Position numbers and translations under genes: made by a program
The notes under the pieces: model-generated
Told to the model about the DNA's origin: nothing
Seen by the model: the letters and a program-made list of their open reading frames with translations, nothing else
The model's database searches: none
Part shown: piece by piece, positions 36,241 to 44,607 of the stretch
How positions within the stretch are numbered: the stretch's first letter is position 1
How the letters are laid out: each line of letters begins with the position of its first letter
Source: Marinifilum sp.
Lineage (GTDB): Bacteria > Bacteroidota > Bacteroidia > Bacteroidales > CG2-30-32-10
NCBI GenBank assembly: GCA_020718065.1
Contig: DYDE01000017.1
Location: forward strand, 1-44,896
Reading direction: 5' to 3'
Length of the DNA stretch: 44,896 nucleotides

Positions 36241-36462
36241 TTATAATTTAACTTTATAAACAGTGATTACACCATCAGGACATACTATTGCACAATTCGC
36301 ACAACCTATGCATTCGTCATTCACTTTTGTTAAAAAATGATATCCTTTTCCATTGACATTTTTTGACATTGCAATGACATTACTTGCACAAGCAGCAAGA
36401 CATACTTCGCATCCTTTGCATTTTTCAATATCAATGACAATATCGCCTTTTACTTTTGCCAT
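36241..36462 (-). CDS. Two [4Fe-4S] ferredoxin (delta subunit of the oxidoreductase)
   Basis: The protein has 73 residues and two clusters: Cys15, Cys18, Cys21, Cys25 (CKGCEVCLAAC) and Cys51, Cys54, Cys57, Cys61 (CIGCANCAIVC, followed by PDG). It passes electrons from the oxidoreductase to ferredoxin. It is first in the delta-alpha-beta-gamma operon. The ATG is preceded by a full Shine-Dalgarno AAGGAGG (36469-36475), which is strong for this phylum. Confidence 0.93.
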   Translation of the reverse strand: MAKVKGDIVIDIEKCKGCEVCLAACASNVIAMSKNVNGKGYHFLTKVNDECIGCANCAIVCPDGVITVYKVKL

Positions 36463-36501
36463 TATTTTCCTCCTTAAGTACTTTTAAATATTATTGATTC
36501 G

Positions 36502-36509
36502 CAAAACTA
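36502..36509 (-). promoter_or_regulatory. -7 box of the oxidoreductase operon
   Basis: TAGTTTTG on the minus strand is a perfect TAnnTTTG box about 40 bp upstream of the ferredoxin ATG, leaving a leader of about 32 nt that carries AAGGAGG. No clear -33 TTG is visible. Confidence 0.4.
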
Positions 36510-36569
36510 TAATTATTTATTTGAACTAGATATAAAAAAACAATTTTTTTTTTTGCTCAATTAAACCTC

Positions 36570-37886
36570 TTAATTACTATGATTAGCATTGAATGCATTC
36601 AACCTTTTCTCTAAATCAGAAAATTGATTTCGTTTTACTAAAGAAACACAAGCTCTTAAACCTTCAATTCTTTCGCTTCCAGTAATTGTTAATGAAATAG
36701 CACTAATGCCATAATAAAGCAATTTTTCAAGAAGCTGTTCTCCTGTGAGTCCTGGATATGAAAAAGTAAAATAAAACCCATCAGCCAATGGTTCATTTTC
36801 ATCTTTATCATATACAATCTTGAATCCGTTATCAGTAAATAGCTTTTTCATTATATGGGCTTTTTCTCCATATTCTTTAACATCATCAACAAAATTATAT
36901 TTTCCATCATTCACTGATTTAAGTATTGCAGCTAAAGCATATTGAGCAGAATGTGATGTACCGGAACTTAATGCATAAACTGTACCAAAAATCATTGCCT
37001 TACCAAAGAGATCTGAATTATAGAATCTCTTTAAATCTTCAGCCTGGGTATTAAATAATTTATTTGAAATCACCATCATTCCAATACGTTGGCCAGCATA
37101 ACTGAATGCCTTTGAACTTGAAATAAAAAGAATATAGTTATCCGTATATTTAGCAACAGAAGGTTGGAATGGAGGCAAACCTGGTTTAGAGTAGTCTTTA
37201 CGAAAATCCATGCCAAAATAAGCCAAATCTTCCATAATCACTACATTGTATTGGTTGGCTAAATCGGCTATTATCGTCAATTCTTTATCAGTAAAACAAA
37301 TCCAAGATGGATTATTTGGATTGGAATACAAAACAGAAGAAATATTTCCTTTTTTAAAATATGATTCGAGCTTATCCTTCAGTTTATCGCCCCTATAATT
37401 ATATACATCAAAGCTTTCGAATTTTACACCAAGAACTTTGCATTGTTGTTTGTGAACAGGAAACCCTGGGTCAATAAACAAAGTAGTGTCTTTTTCTTTA
37501 TACATCCTGTTTACAGTCATAAAACAAGCAAAACTTCCCTGCATTGAACCAACGGTAGGAATACAATTAGCTGAATCTACATCAATATCAAGAAAAAGCT
37601 TTACAAATCTGGATATTTCAGTTTTTAACAAAGGAACACCGTCAATATCTGGGTATATCGCAGCAACGCCATTGTTCAATGCTTCAATTTCTGCATCAAC
37701 ACCTATTTTGCTTGGAGGCAAACCAGGAACACCCATTTCCATTCTTATATATTTTTCTCCAGATGCTTTTTCAATGTTGTCAACCAAACGTTTTAATTCT
37801 CTAATTGTAGCTTTACCAACAAAGGGTAAATTCATTTCTTCAATTTTGCTTTTAACTATTTCGTAATTGATGGGGGTATTTGTCAT
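36570..37886 (-). CDS. PLP-dependent class I/II aminotransferase
   Basis: The protein has 438 residues. MGVPGLPPSKIGVDAEIEAL, YPDIDGVPLLKTEISRF, VGSMQGSF, SNPNNPSWICFTDKEL and DLAYFGMDF are class I aminotransferase landmarks, and FISSSKAFSYAGQRIG supplies the PLP lysine (Lys259). It probably converts an amino acid to the 2-oxoacid used by the oxidoreductase next door. Substrate is not decidable. It begins 43 bp after the Mpv17-like gene; no terminator is seen between them, so it may be co-transcribed with the acyl-CoA ligase. The gap to the ferredoxin gene is 107 bp and holds a new promoter element. Confidence 0.93.
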   Translation of the reverse strand: MTNTPINYEIVKSKIEEMNLPFVGKATIRELKRLVDNIEKASGEKYIRMEMGVPGLPPSKIGVDAEIEALNNGVAAIYPDIDGVPLLKTEISRFVKLFLDIDVDSANCIPTVGSMQGSFACFMTVNRMYKEKDTTLFIDPGFPVHKQQCKVLGVKFESFDVYNYRGDKLKDKLESYFKKGNISSVLYSNPNNPSWICFTDKELTIIADLANQYNVVIMEDLAYFGMDFRKDYSKPGLPPFQPSVAKYTDNYILFISSSKAFSYAGQRIGMMVISNKLFNTQAEDLKRFYNSDLFGKAMIFGTVYALSSGTSHSAQYALAAILKSVNDGKYNFVDDVKEYGEKAHIMKKLFTDNGFKIVYDKDENEPLADGFYFTFSYPGLTGEQLLEKLLYYGISAISLTITGSERIEGLRACVSLVKRNQFSDLEKRLNAFNANHSN

Positions 37887-37929
37887 AAAAATATTTTGTA
37901 GTTTTATATGTGTTTTATTTAAATAATTA

Positions 37930-38622
37930 TTACTTTTTTGATTTTATACTGGCTATTGCAAGAATAATTCCTAATGCTATTCCCAATAAAGCTGCAAACA
38001 ATACTTGATACTCTGGAGGGAGAATAAAAGTAATGGTATGAGCAGGAATCCAAAAGAAAGGTATTGTTTTTTTGAAAACAAAATTCCATTGAACAGACCA
38101 GTTCATATTGGTAAAGATTTCTGAGAATTTAATGGGTTTAAACAAACCAAGAACAGTACCTTTTTTATTAATAATATGTATATCGGTTATTTTATGGAAT
38201 GTCATCATCACCGGAGCATATGTAATATTCATTAAAGTACTGATAGAAAAAGCTGTTAACAGTTTGGTATATGTGAAATCACCTTTCATTGCAATAATAG
38301 CATCTTTAATTCCAAGATACTCCAGGAATACAGGAACACCGCTTGCAAACACAACAAAAGCCATTTTAATGGTCAGTCCCAAAAAACCCCAGACAATAGC
38401 ACGGGGAAGAATACCAAAACCTTTATGATTATAAACACCGCTCTTGATTCGCAATCCTATCATTTCGCCCATAGTGGCAAGTATGGCAAACTTAATAAAG
38501 CTCATAATCAAGCCATGTTCTTTATTAAAGCTATTATAGAAATCAAATAAATCTTTTGACAGAAAGAAAGGGAGAAATAAAGCTATTACAAATAAGATAA
38601 AGAATATATCGTTTCTTTTCAT
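37930..38622 (-). CDS. Mpv17/PMP22-like membrane protein
   Basis: Start at the ATG 38620-38622 (MKRNDIFFILFVIALFLPF), 4 bp after the ligase stop; the longer frame to 38673 would overlap the ligase. The protein has 230 residues with about four to five membrane spans. The C-terminal block NWSVQWNFVFKKTIPFFWIP, THTIT-like and LPPEYQVLFAALLG matches the Mpv17 pattern (NW..W....F..VP...RVL). Mpv17-type proteins are membrane proteins of uncertain transport function. The family call is likely but not certain. Confidence 0.65.
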   Translation of the reverse strand: MKRNDIFFILFVIALFLPFFLSKDLFDFYNSFNKEHGLIMSFIKFAILATMGEMIGLRIKSGVYNHKGFGILPRAIVWGFLGLTIKMAFVVFASGVPVFLEYLGIKDAIIAMKGDFTYTKLLTAFSISTLMNITYAPVMMTFHKITDIHIINKKGTVLGLFKPIKFSEIFTNMNWSVQWNFVFKKTIPFFWIPAHTITFILPPEYQVLFAALLGIALGIILAIASIKSKK

Positions 38623-38626
38623 TGTC

Positions 38627-40711
38627 CTATTTAATTTTTTCGATTCTGATGCGGGCATCAACAGCAATAACATTATCTTTACTTCCCAACAAAGGATTTA
38701 AGTCCATTTCAACAATTTCAGGAGCTGCCATCAACAAGGCCGATAATCTTACAATTATTTCTGCAAACATTTCTTCGTTTACCCCTTCCTGTCCTCTGAC
38801 GCCCTTAATAATTTTATAACTTTTCAAATTTTTGATCATTGTAGATGCCTCATCGGTTGACAAAGGCACGAGTCCTGCAGAAACATCCTTCAAAACTTCA
38901 ATAAATATTCCACCCAGACCGCATAAAATTAAATGTCCGAACTTGGGTTCGAATTTTGCTCCTACAAACAACTCGGTTCCTGAGAGCATGGGTTGTATCA
39001 GTATAGCAGTGGTATCTTTAATTTGGATCATGCGGGCAAATTCTTTTTCAACCGTTGCAGTATCCTTTACATTTAACACCACACCACCCACATCTGATTT
39101 ATGCACTGGCCCAACTACTTTCATCACAACAGGAAGCCCTAATTTATTGGCAGCAATAATAGCTTCTTCGTTTGAAGTTACCACAGTTTCGTGGGCTCTA
39201 TTTATGCCTGCAGCATCAAGCAAATCCTGTATTTTTTTAGGTGAAATATATCCTTCTTTCGAATTGTCAATTATAGTTCTAATCTTTTGTTTATCAATAT
39301 CAGGTAATTTAGTTGATTCTGGAGCTGGTTTTGTAGTAAAATATACCCTTGATAGTGCATTACCCAATGTAACTTCATCCGAAAAATTTATTCTTCCTTT
39401 TGAAAGGAATTCAGCAACTTCTGCTTTGGCTGTCGTAATGGATGGAAGTACAGGATAAATTGGTTTCTTAGAGGTTTTCATTTTCTCATCCAATAACTTA
39501 TAAACATCAAATATTGGAAACAAACCAGGTGTGCCAAAAATAACCACCATTGCATCTATGTTATCAAACTTCTTATCAACATAATCAATTATAATTCCTA
39601 ATTGCTCGGCAGTACCTGTTGCAAGAAAATCAATGGGATTGGCAACAGAAGAACCAGAAAACAATTGAGCCAACAACTCCTTACTTTCAGGATGTTCTAT
39701 ATGAGGAACACTCAATCCTCCATTTGATAAAGCATCAGTAAGCATCACGGCAGGTCCGCCTGCATGGGTGATGATGGCAATATTTTTTCCTTTCAATTCT
39801 GGATACATAAAGACTGAAGCCACTGCAATCAGATCTTCCCTACCATAACATCTGACAATACCTGCTTTTTTAAACAAGGCATCTACAGCTACATCAGAAC
39901 TAGCCAATGCTCCTGTATGTGAGGAAGCAGCCCTGCTGCCGGCTTCCGACGAACCTGCTTTGACAGCTGCTATTTTACATCCTTTTCTTATCAACGAAGC
40001 AGCATGCTTTAATAATAATTGTGGTTTTGATATATTCTCAATGTATAATAATTTAACCTTCGAACTTTTTTTGGCATCAAAAGTTTCGTCCAGATATTGT
40101 ACTATTTCTTCCACACCCAGTTGTGCAGAATTACCTACCGAGAAAACACTAGAGAAAGATAAACCCTTCGGAATACCAGCTTCCATAATAAAACAAGCCG
40201 TAGCTCCAGAGCCGGATATAAAATCACACCCCCCTGGATTTAACTTTGGAATTGGATAAGTGAAAATGCTATGATGATCCTGTGTAAGAATTCCCACACA
40301 ATTTGGTCCGATCAAACAACCTCCTACCCTATTAATGGTGGCAACAATTTGTTGTTCCAATTTTTTACCAGCTTCGTTTTCTTCACTAAAACCAGCAGAA
40401 AGTATAATAAATGCTTTTGTATTTTTATCAGATGCAAGCAATTCGACTGTTTCTGGAATATATTTTGCTGCAATAGCAATAATTGCTAAATCAACATCTG
40501 GCAAGTCAGATGGATTCCGGAAACTTTTTATGCCTTGTACTTCTGTTTCTTTAGGATTTGTTACATAAAGATTACCAGTATATTTTCCATCAATAATATT
40601 TTTTAATATCTTGCCACCTGGCTTAGTGGTATCATTAGAACCTCCAACAATAACAATACTCTTAGGATGAATTAGCTGCTCGTTTATCATTTCAATTATA
40701 ATTTCATTCAA
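38627..40711 (-). CDS. Acetate/acyl-CoA ligase (ADP-forming), fused alpha-beta form
   Basis: The protein has 694 residues. HPKSIVIVGGSNDTTKPGG (15-33) is the CoA-binding start, GLSFSSVFSVGNSAQLGVEEI follows, and SSHTGALA holds the phosphorylated His265. The second half (from about 480, SPKKIQDLLDAAGI) is an ATP-grasp domain (LPVVMKVVGPVHKSDVGGVVLNV, AILIQPMLSGTELFVGAKFEPKFGHLILCGLGGIFIEV). It converts acyl-CoA plus ADP and Pi to acid plus ATP, the energy-saving step of amino-acid fermentation, and so can use the acyl-CoA made by the oxidoreductase. ATG at 40690 is a possible alternative start. Confidence 0.95.
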   Translation of the reverse strand: MNEIIIEMINEQLIHPKSIVIVGGSNDTTKPGGKILKNIIDGKYTGNLYVTNPKETEVQGIKSFRNPSDLPDVDLAIIAIAAKYIPETVELLASDKNTKAFIILSAGFSEENEAGKKLEQQIVATINRVGGCLIGPNCVGILTQDHHSIFTYPIPKLNPGGCDFISGSGATACFIMEAGIPKGLSFSSVFSVGNSAQLGVEEIVQYLDETFDAKKSSKVKLLYIENISKPQLLLKHAASLIRKGCKIAAVKAGSSEAGSRAASSHTGALASSDVAVDALFKKAGIVRCYGREDLIAVASVFMYPELKGKNIAIITHAGGPAVMLTDALSNGGLSVPHIEHPESKELLAQLFSGSSVANPIDFLATGTAEQLGIIIDYVDKKFDNIDAMVVIFGTPGLFPIFDVYKLLDEKMKTSKKPIYPVLPSITTAKAEVAEFLSKGRINFSDEVTLGNALSRVYFTTKPAPESTKLPDIDKQKIRTIIDNSKEGYISPKKIQDLLDAAGINRAHETVVTSNEEAIIAANKLGLPVVMKVVGPVHKSDVGGVVLNVKDTATVEKEFARMIQIKDTTAILIQPMLSGTELFVGAKFEPKFGHLILCGLGGIFIEVLKDVSAGLVPLSTDEASTMIKNLKSYKIIKGVRGQEGVNEEMFAEIIVRLSALLMAAPEIVEMDLNPLLGSKDNVIAVDARIRIEKIK

Positions 40712-41059
40712 TAATCGTTGCTAAAATAAATAAAAAATAAAGGGTGGAAAAATTTTTTAAATAATTAAGTCGTTTTATTTTAACTTTCTTTGAAATGTTA
40801 AATTGTTTAATTGCTAAACTGCTATAATTAATTCATATCTTTTTATTATCAGACAAACCAAAAATAATAATTTAACAATACAAATAATAGAAGCTTTTTT
40901 GATAATATAACTTTACTGGACTTCTAAAAATTGCTTTTTCTTCGTTGGACTTCAATTTTAAAATCCTCATTTACTAATGTAAACTCCGGTTTTAAAATTT
41001 TGTTCGCCTCAAAAAATCTAATTTTTAGAAGCCCTCTTTAATTAATTAAGCATAATAAA
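40712..41059. other. Intergenic region with a foldback element
   Basis: The ligase start and lyase stop are 348 bp apart. The part from 40712 to about 40910 is AT-rich with no gene or strong promoter found. The rest is the foldback element at 40916-41035 with its flanking repeats. Confidence 0.7.
40916..41035. repeat. MITE-like foldback element, 120 bp
   Basis: The ends TGGACTTCTAAAAATT and AGGGCTTCTAAAAATT (inverted) agree at 14 of 16 positions. Internal arms also pair: AATTTTAAAA with TTTTAAAATT, then TTTAC with GTAAA around a 4-nt loop. CTTTA occurs on both sides (40911-40915 and 41036-41040), as expected for a 5-bp target duplication. It has no transposase. It may also act as the terminator of the lyase gene, whose stop is at 41060. 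Confidence 0.65.
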
Positions 41060-42259
41060 TCAAATAATATTCAACTCCTTCAAACATTTCAATATTTTCT
41101 GGTAGCTTCTTTCTATATCATTATCCAAACCGACAGAATAACGAACCAATCCCTCGGACATGCCCATTTCGTGTTGCAATTCTTCGGGCACTTCAGAAGA
41201 AGTACTTTTACCAGAGTTACTAAATAAAGTTTTGAAATATCCAAGACTAACCGCAAGATAACCTACTCCTTCTTTTTCCATCATTTCCATAAATTGACTA
41301 GCTCTTTCAGCAGTTATGAGGTCAATAGCAAGCATCCCTCCAAATCCAAATTCAGGATTCATGATTCTTTTTAATGTTTCGTGTCCTTTATGTTCTTTCA
41401 AACCAGGATAAGAAACATTCAAGCCTATTTCTTTAAACTTCTCAGCAAGAAATTGAGCATTCTTACTATGTTGTTTCATTCGTATATGAAGCGTGTGCAT
41501 GTTTTTAAGTATGCTGGAAGAACGAAGTGGATCTAAAGAAGGTCCTAGAAGCATTGCAGTTCCATTATTCACATCGCACAACGAATTAATAAACTCATTG
41601 GTTCCGCATATTGCTCCTGCAACACAATCATTCTTTCCATTGATGAACTTGGTCATACTATGAACCACCACATGAGCACCCATTAATGCCGGTGCTACCA
41701 TCATAGGAGTAAATGTATTATCAATAACAAGTTTTATGTTATGTTTATTAGCAATTTTAGCAAGTTCAGGTACATCCGATATCTGCAACATCGGGTTGGT
41801 CATTGTTTCTGTATATAAAATTTTGGTGTTTGGCTTGATTGCTTTTTCAACTTCAGCAAGATTGGTTATATCTACAAAAGAAACACTGATATTAAATTTT
41901 GGAAGATAGTTCTGCATAAAAGCAAAAGTACCGCCATAAGTTGTCATACTTGATACAATATGATCTCCAGAGTTGCACAACTGTAAAATTGCTGAAGTGA
42001 TAGCACCCATACCTGATGCCGTAACCCACGCTGCTTCTGTTCCTTCCATAGCAGCTAGTGCGTCTGCAAGATATTTATTACTTGGATTCCAATGACGTGA
42101 ATATAGAAAACATCCTTCTGTATTTCCATCGAATGTGTCTGACATTGTTTTAGCTTGCATAAATGTATATGTAGCAGAATCGGTGATAGAAGGATTCACA
42201 TCTCCATATTCACCAAATTGCAAAAGGTCCTGAATGTTGCTTGCTGGATCGAATTTCAT
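41060..42259 (-). CDS. Methionine gamma-lyase-like PLP enzyme (Cys/Met metabolism family)
   Basis: The preferred start is the ATG at 42257-42259 (399 residues); the longer frame reaches 42286. Landmarks of the family: TFDGNTEGCFLYSRHWNPS, AAWVTASGMGAITSAIL, MTTYGGTF, YTETMTNPMLQISDVPEL, VIDNTFTPMMVAPALMGA and VVHSMTKFINGKND with the PLP lysine in SMTKF (Lys204 in this numbering). It cleaves sulfur amino acids to a thiol, ammonia and 2-oxobutyrate or related products, which would feed the oxidoreductase and ligase. Gamma-lyase versus gamma-synthase cannot be decided. Divergent from lrp. Confidence 0.88.
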   Translation of the reverse strand: MKFDPASNIQDLLQFGEYGDVNPSITDSATYTFMQAKTMSDTFDGNTEGCFLYSRHWNPSNKYLADALAAMEGTEAAWVTASGMGAITSAILQLCNSGDHIVSSMTTYGGTFAFMQNYLPKFNISVSFVDITNLAEVEKAIKPNTKILYTETMTNPMLQISDVPELAKIANKHNIKLVIDNTFTPMMVAPALMGAHVVVHSMTKFINGKNDCVAGAICGTNEFINSLCDVNNGTAMLLGPSLDPLRSSSILKNMHTLHIRMKQHSKNAQFLAEKFKEIGLNVSYPGLKEHKGHETLKRIMNPEFGFGGMLAIDLITAERASQFMEMMEKEGVGYLAVSLGYFKTLFSNSGKSTSSEVPEELQHEMGMSEGLVRYSVGLDNDIERSYQKILKCLKELNII

Positions 42260-42300
42260 ATTATTTATATTTAAAATTATTTTCAATTTATTAACACAAA

Positions 42301-42331
42301 CAAAAATATCAGTTTAATAAAAATTAAACAA
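42301..42331 (-). promoter_or_regulatory. Promoter and dyad operator of the lyase gene
   Basis: TTG (42329-42331) and the perfect -7 box TATTTTTG (42301-42308) are 20 bp apart on the minus strand. Between them lies a perfect dyad GTTTAAT-4-ATTAAAC (42312-42329). A dyad placed over the promoter spacer next to a divergent lrp gene is a likely Lrp operator. Confidence 0.6.
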
Positions 42332-42342
42332 ACAAATAAGTA

Positions 42343-42350
42343 TAAATTTG
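42343..42350 (+). promoter_or_regulatory. -7 box of the lrp gene
   Basis: TAAATTTG on the plus strand is a perfect TAnnTTTG box 79 bp ahead of the lrp start. No TTG is seen at the expected spacing. It lies 14 bp from the dyad in the divergent lyase promoter, so one bound regulator could affect both genes. Confidence 0.4.
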
Positions 42351-42429
42351 TGGTTTTTATGAATTTTGGTTTCAAATTATAACAAATAATGCAATTTATT
42401 AAGTAAATTATAATTATAAATTATAAAAT

Positions 42430-42903
42430 ATGGGTAACAACTTTCAAATTGATAGTCTGGATAAAAAAATTCTTGAAATATTAACCAAAGATGCCAGAAA
42501 ACCTTTTCTTGATATTGCCAGGACATGCAAAGTATCAGGGGCTGCTATACATCAACGCGTAGAAAGATTAATGAATGCAGGTATTATTTCGGGTTCTCAA
42601 TTTAATCTTTCACACAAAGGGATGGGATATTCAACATGTGCCTTTATTGGCATACAAGTTAACCTTCTTACCACAAAGTCGCACGAAGAAGTTTATCGCA
42701 AAATAACACAAATACCCGAAATTGTTGAATGCCATCATATATCTGGTAAGTATTCTTTGCTAATTAAAATATATACAAAGAACAACGAGCAATTAAAAAA
42801 CATAATTATTGAAAAAATACAATCTATCCACGAGATTGTGAGCACAGAAACATTTATTTCCTTGCAAGAAGGCTTTATCAGACAAATACCGATAGAAGGT
42901 TGA
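42430..42903 (+). CDS. Lrp/AsnC-family transcription regulator
   Basis: The protein has 157 residues. An N-terminal winged helix-turn-helix (IDSLDKKILEILTKDARKPF..IARTCKVSGAAIHQRVERL, residues 7-50) is followed by the RAM/AsnC ligand-binding domain (ISGKYSLLIKIYTKNNEQL and IVSTETFISLQE). Such regulators sense amino acids. It is divergent from the methionine gamma-lyase-like gene, the common layout for control of that enzyme. Confidence 0.94.
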   Translation: MGNNFQIDSLDKKILEILTKDARKPFLDIARTCKVSGAAIHQRVERLMNAGIISGSQFNLSHKGMGYSTCAFIGIQVNLLTTKSHEEVYRKITQIPEIVECHHISGKYSLLIKIYTKNNEQLKNIIIEKIQSIHEIVSTETFISLQEGFIRQIPIEG

Positions 42904-42936
42904 TTATTATTGATAGGTTCATTTCTTTAAATATTA

Positions 42937-43284
42937 TACATTTTAAGTTTATTATATCATCATAAATTATTGAACACCTATCATCTATTCGGGTTTAATA
43001 TTAATATTTTGCATAACATCTATCATCTACTCATTTATAATTTAAATAAATTGCAGAATATCTAATATCTATTTGATTATAATCGGAATAAATTGCAATT
43101 CATTCATCATCTATTTTAATATAGCATGAATATTTGTTGAAATATTTATCATCTATTCAAGTCGAACTTCATTAATTGTTAAGATATTTATTTTCTATTC
43201 GAGTTGAACATATATAATAAGGATTTTTTTCACATTCTATTAAAGTAGAACTAATATAAAATTGCAATTATACAATATCTTATT
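42937..43284. repeat. Degenerate 42-bp tandem array, 7 clear copies
   Basis: Units start at 42979, 43021, 43063, 43105, 43147, 43189 and 43231, each exactly 42 bp with no indels. Each opens with a variant of TATCATCTATTC; several end with a variant of AAATTGCAGAATATC. A weaker copy occupies 42937-42978 and a decayed one begins at 43273. In one frame the units read like a 14-residue repeat (YHLFxxN.NKLQNI), but stops occur in most copies. The array begins 33 bp after the lrp stop. Confidence 0.72.
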
Positions 43285-43624
43285 AAGTAGGTGATGAGAA
43301 AACCAGTTATTAACATTTGTAAATTATAGTAAGCATTGGCTATTATTCTTATTTGATTCCATTTTATGAAATTGTTTTATGTTTTTTTTAAAATAATTTA
43401 AAATAAAATTAAGACATAAGCGTTATACTTATGAATTACTAAGAAGCGTTAATAATTTAAGAGGAAATAAATAGAATATTTTAACATTTATTTTTTAAAG
43501 TATAAAATAAAAATAAAATATCTACGTTTCATTTTCAATTAACACTAGGTTAATTTTTCATCTGATGGTATTTGATGAAAACACTTATAGAAAATACCAA
43601 TAATAAAAACTAAAATTTAATAGT
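43285..43624. other. AT-rich intergenic region before the 322-aa gene
   Basis: No gene is seen. It holds a direct repeat AAGCGTTA (43418-43425 and 43444-43451, 26 bp apart) and an imperfect dyad TTTTCATC/GATGAAAA near 43556-43581 shortly before the next start. No clear TAnnTTTG promoter was found. Confidence 0.5.
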
Positions 43625-44593
43625 ATGACACGTATTTGGTTTTATTTAAAGAACACTTTTTTAACAGTTGGTCGTACCAGCTATAAAAAAACATTAAGTA
43701 TTGCAAGAGGGCATGTCTGCGCATTGTTCGTCAAGAAGGATGAAGAAGACATACTGCTTATGCACGACAGGATTTTGCCAGTTTACGATGCTTTCTCAGA
43801 CCTATATGCTATATGGATGGCATATAAAGGAGCTGTTCGTGGGCAAACTGCACGTTTTAAAGAATTACTCAGCCAGCTTCAAACAAAAATGTATAATTGG
43901 GATTTGCATATTCAATTGGTTTTCCCTGAAAAATCGTCTGATTACGTATTCCTTTTCCATAATGGGAGGAAACCTTTTAATCAGGGAACTTATGAACAAC
44001 GCATCAGTGCTATCGAAAGCTTAAGTATAAAGCTACTAGAATACGAAGCCTTTGCTTCAATACAATCAGAAGTGTTGCAATATCATAAAGCTCTCCGATC
44101 AGCCCGTAATGTTCAACAAGGAAAAGTAGGTATGCTCAAAGCCACAGCAAGAGAAATGAAAACTGCACATTTAAATTTAGGGATTATGCTTTATGCCAAC
44201 TTAGGTATGCTGATGAGTAAATATGCTGCTAATCCTGAGAAAGTTCAGATGTTTTTTGATCTAGAACTAATTCGTAGCCCCAAAAAGAAAAAAAACACTG
44301 GTTTTACTAATATATTTACATTAAGGATTCCTGTAAATATTAGTAAAGAAGCCGGCATAAGCTTTAGTGTTGATAGCATTTTATTATTCTACAACGACAG
44401 CATCATACCACTAGAAGTATATACTGCAACTGACAAGAACGATCCTATACCAGCACAAACCATCACCATCAATCCAGATGAAGAAAAAAGAATGAAAGTT
44501 AATGAATTGGGAACACCTGGTAACCGTTTTCTATTTGTTGTTAACCACGATATGCACGAAGAAGGGAGAATGGAGATTACTTTGGTAAAATAA
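43625..44593 (+). CDS. Unknown 322-aa protein, helical front and beta-sandwich end
   Basis: No signal peptide or membrane segment. Residues about 1-210 look mainly helical (ILPVYDAFSDLYAIWMAYKG, RFKELLSQLQTKMYNWDLHI, ALRSARNVQQGKVGMLKATAREM), while residues 225-322 are strand-rich (FTLRIPVNISKEAGISFSVDSILLFYN, NRFLFVVNHDMHEEGRMEITLVK) and begin with a basic KKKK stretch. I do not recognise the family. It is preceded by a long AT-rich region and ends in a hairpin that contains its stop codon. Codon and base use fit its neighbours less strictly (fewer A/T runs), but this is only an impression. Confidence 0.75.
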   Translation: MTRIWFYLKNTFLTVGRTSYKKTLSIARGHVCALFVKKDEEDILLMHDRILPVYDAFSDLYAIWMAYKGAVRGQTARFKELLSQLQTKMYNWDLHIQLVFPEKSSDYVFLFHNGRKPFNQGTYEQRISAIESLSIKLLEYEAFASIQSEVLQYHKALRSARNVQQGKVGMLKATAREMKTAHLNLGIMLYANLGMLMSKYAANPEKVQMFFDLELIRSPKKKKNTGFTNIFTLRIPVNISKEAGISFSVDSILLFYNDSIIPLEVYTATDKNDPIPAQTITINPDEEKRMKVNELGTPGNRFLFVVNHDMHEEGRMEITLVK

Positions 44594-44607
44594 GTGTTTT
44601 ACCAAAG
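44580..44607 (+). terminator. Hairpin overlapping the stop codon of the 322-aa gene
   Basis: CTTTGGTAAAA and TTTTACCAAAG form a perfect 11-bp stem around a 6-nt loop that includes the stop codon TAA (44591-44593). No clear T tract follows, so it is a weak intrinsic terminator or an mRNA 3'-end stabiliser. Confidence 0.5.

Noticed and set aside
38832-39458. Plus-strand 208-codon ORF
   Set aside because: Antisense to the ATP-grasp half of the acyl-CoA ligase, which has strong family motifs; a shadow frame.
42979-43272. Coding gene of 14-aa repeats
   Set aside because: In the only sensible frame most units contain stop codons, and the opposite strand has a stop in each unit. At best it is a relic.
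42937-43284. CRISPR array
   Set aside because: Units follow each other without a constant repeat and unique spacers; every part of the unit is diverged, and no cas genes are near.
43418-43451. Third LytTR-type site (AAGCGTTA repeat)
   Set aside because: The repeats are 26 bp apart, not 21-22, and do not match the LytTR consensus at position 2.
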